From Candidatus Gerdarchaeota archaeon (GTDB taxonomy: Archaea > Asgardarchaeota > Heimdallarchaeia > JABLTI01): a stretch of DNA of 13,995 nucleotides. Both the position numbers and the translations under genes were made by a program. Below are positions 13,150 through 13,995 of the stretch, piece by piece. The notes under the pieces are model-generated. The model saw only the letters and a list, made by a program, of their open reading frames with translations, made no database searches and had not been told where the DNA came from. The stretch spans positions 1 through 13,995 of the forward strand of contig JAEOUJ010000029.1 of assembly GCA_016839405.1 (NCBI GenBank), given 5' to 3'. Position 1 is the first letter of the stretch. Each line of letters begins with the position of its first letter.

Positions 13150-13170
13150 GGTTATAGATAACCTTATTTT
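13145..13170. terminator. Bidirectional hairpin terminator
   Basis: AATAAGGTTAT (13145-13155) and ATAACCTTATT (13158-13168) form an 11-bp perfect inverted repeat with a 2-nt centre, or a 10-bp stem with a TAGA loop. It includes the DUF3795 stop codon and lies directly before the stop of the convergent membrane-protein gene. T-rich sequence follows in the plus direction (TTTTCATTTATTTT), so it can end both transcripts. Confidence 0.65.
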
Positions 13171-13173
13171 CAT

Positions 13174-13995
13174 TTATTTTAGTTGAGGTTTAGGTTCCTC
13201 CTCTTGTATACTTAGTATTTCAATTGAATCATCAACTGTTTCTATTTCGAAATCTGCACTTGGTGTAACCCATTGCACAACTTCAGGTTCAATTAGCTTA
13301 CCTTGAATATCTAAAGGATCTTTAAATGCCCAATGTTTTTCTTGTTTCATTTTTGAAGGGCCTTTTAGAATAACACCGAAAAGCCAATCAGGTGATCCTA
13401 TATAGCGACCTTTTTCCCAAATCCAGAGAATAAAGAACCATAAACTAAGTTCTAATATCCACATGAATACTACCCATCCGGTTGGTAAAGCTAAATTAGT
13501 TCTAAACAAATCAGCTTTTGAAGAGCCAAATGCTTTGAAAATTCCCCACATACCAAAACGAAGGAATACTTGAATTGACGCAAGAGAATAAACAGATAAA
13601 GACATAACTCCAGCACGGCGACTTAATCTAGAAATACGCAACCTGCGTTTAACATTAAGTTTTCGATTGAATTCTATACTAGCAAAAAGACTAACTACAA
13701 CGATCAGTAACAATCCCATTGTAACAAAAACATACCATGTGGGATGAATATGAAAATCAGCTGTTAATTTAATAATTTCATCAGTTGATAATGTAAATGC
13801 TTTATTTACAACAATAAACCAAAAAATACCAAATAAAATACAAAATCCAGCTATACCATATCCCCATCCAAGAAATTTCTTTTTATCGACTTTCTCTTTT
13901 TGAGAAATAAATACACCAATAATTGCACCTGCAGCACTATAAGCATAATGAGGCATAAGAGGTGATTCTCTAGAAACAAATTGATTGGTAATGAA
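13174..13995 (-). CDS. Multi-pass membrane protein, DUF418/DUF1624-like (5' partial)
   Basis: The frame is open to the window edge with no stop, so the gene begins outside; 273 codons are visible here and the Met at 13954-13956 is probably internal. Five membrane segments can be seen in order from the edge: around SAAGAIIGVF, GIAGFCILFGIFWFIV, VFVTMGLLLIVVVSLFA, SLSVYSLASIQVFLRFGMWG and VVFMWILELSLWFFILWIW. The blocks SPLMPHYAYSAAGAIIG, RRAGVMSLSVY and GRYIGSPDWLF resemble the C-terminal half of DUF418 (YeiB) and heparan-glucosaminide N-acetyltransferase-like DUF1624 proteins. Those families are thought to carry acyl groups across membranes. A soluble acidic tail of about 75 residues follows the last helix. 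The active-site histidine of these families would lie outside the window, so activity cannot be judged. Confidence 0.55.
   Translation of the reverse strand, partial: FITNQFVSRESPLMPHYAYSAAGAIIGVFISQKEKVDKKKFLGWGYGIAGFCILFGIFWFIVVNKAFTLSTDEIIKLTADFHIHPTWYVFVTMGLLLIVVVSLFASIEFNRKLNVKRRLRISRLSRRAGVMSLSVYSLASIQVFLRFGMWGIFKAFGSSKADLFRTNLALPTGWVVFMWILELSLWFFILWIWEKGRYIGSPDWLFGVILKGPSKMKQEKHWAFKDPLDIQGKLIEPEVVQWVTPSADFEIETVDDSIEILSIQEEEPKPQLK

Overview
The window is very AT-rich with short spacers. Several candidate promoters look archaeal: TATA-like boxes about 40-60 nt before starts, with purine-rich stretches just ahead of some boxes. The gene content also points to an archaeon: two TM2-domain genes, one with a C-terminal zinc ribbon; a DUF3795 protein; a TIGR04076 protein; an ArsR-like winged-helix regulator; a stand-alone condensation-type acyltransferase; and sequon-rich surface proteins with TTG or GTG starts. 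My best guess is an Asgard (Promethearchaeota, Loki-like) archaeon. This is inferred from gene content and composition, because the window holds no rRNA or ribosomal protein gene.

Layout, left to right. At 41-705 there is a hairpin terminator and a leftward cysteine-rich polyferredoxin, preceded by a leftward membrane-anchored surface protein with a CBM9/DOMON-like domain (743-1573). At 1574-2221 a long spacer carries a promoter and a structured leader in front of a 50-residue zinc-ribbon gene. At 2212-5102 lie a leftward condensation-fold acyltransferase and a leftward S41 peptidase. The peptidase is divergent from an ArsR-like regulator (5103-5903), and the shared spacer holds a perfect 12-bp palindrome next to the peptidase TATA box. 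The regulator overlaps tail to tail with a TIGR04076 gene.

A rightward gene at 6335-7318 encodes an isoprenoid-synthase-like (DUF5685-like) protein with two DxxxD motifs and a tail holding 16 cysteines. Next come a leftward GT4 glycosyltransferase followed by the C-terminal remnant of a short-chain dehydrogenase, a TM2/zinc-ribbon gene, a GrpB-family gene, a large surface glycoprotein-like gene, a second TM2 gene, a DUF3795 gene and, running off the right edge, a DUF418/DUF1624-like membrane protein.

Two themes recur. Several genes handle thiol or metal chemistry (polyferredoxin, zinc ribbons, cysteine tail, DUF3795). Others act at the cell surface or on lipids (glycosyltransferase, acyltransferase-type proteins, anchored lectin-like proteins, TM2). 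Most genes have their own promoter, so the window is a mosaic rather than one operon. Three spacers on the minus strand hold recognisable gene fossils (SDR C-terminus, beta-lactamase-family gene with an internal deletion, possible GNAT fragment), which suggests ongoing gene loss. No tRNA, rRNA, CRISPR array, transposase or integrase was seen.
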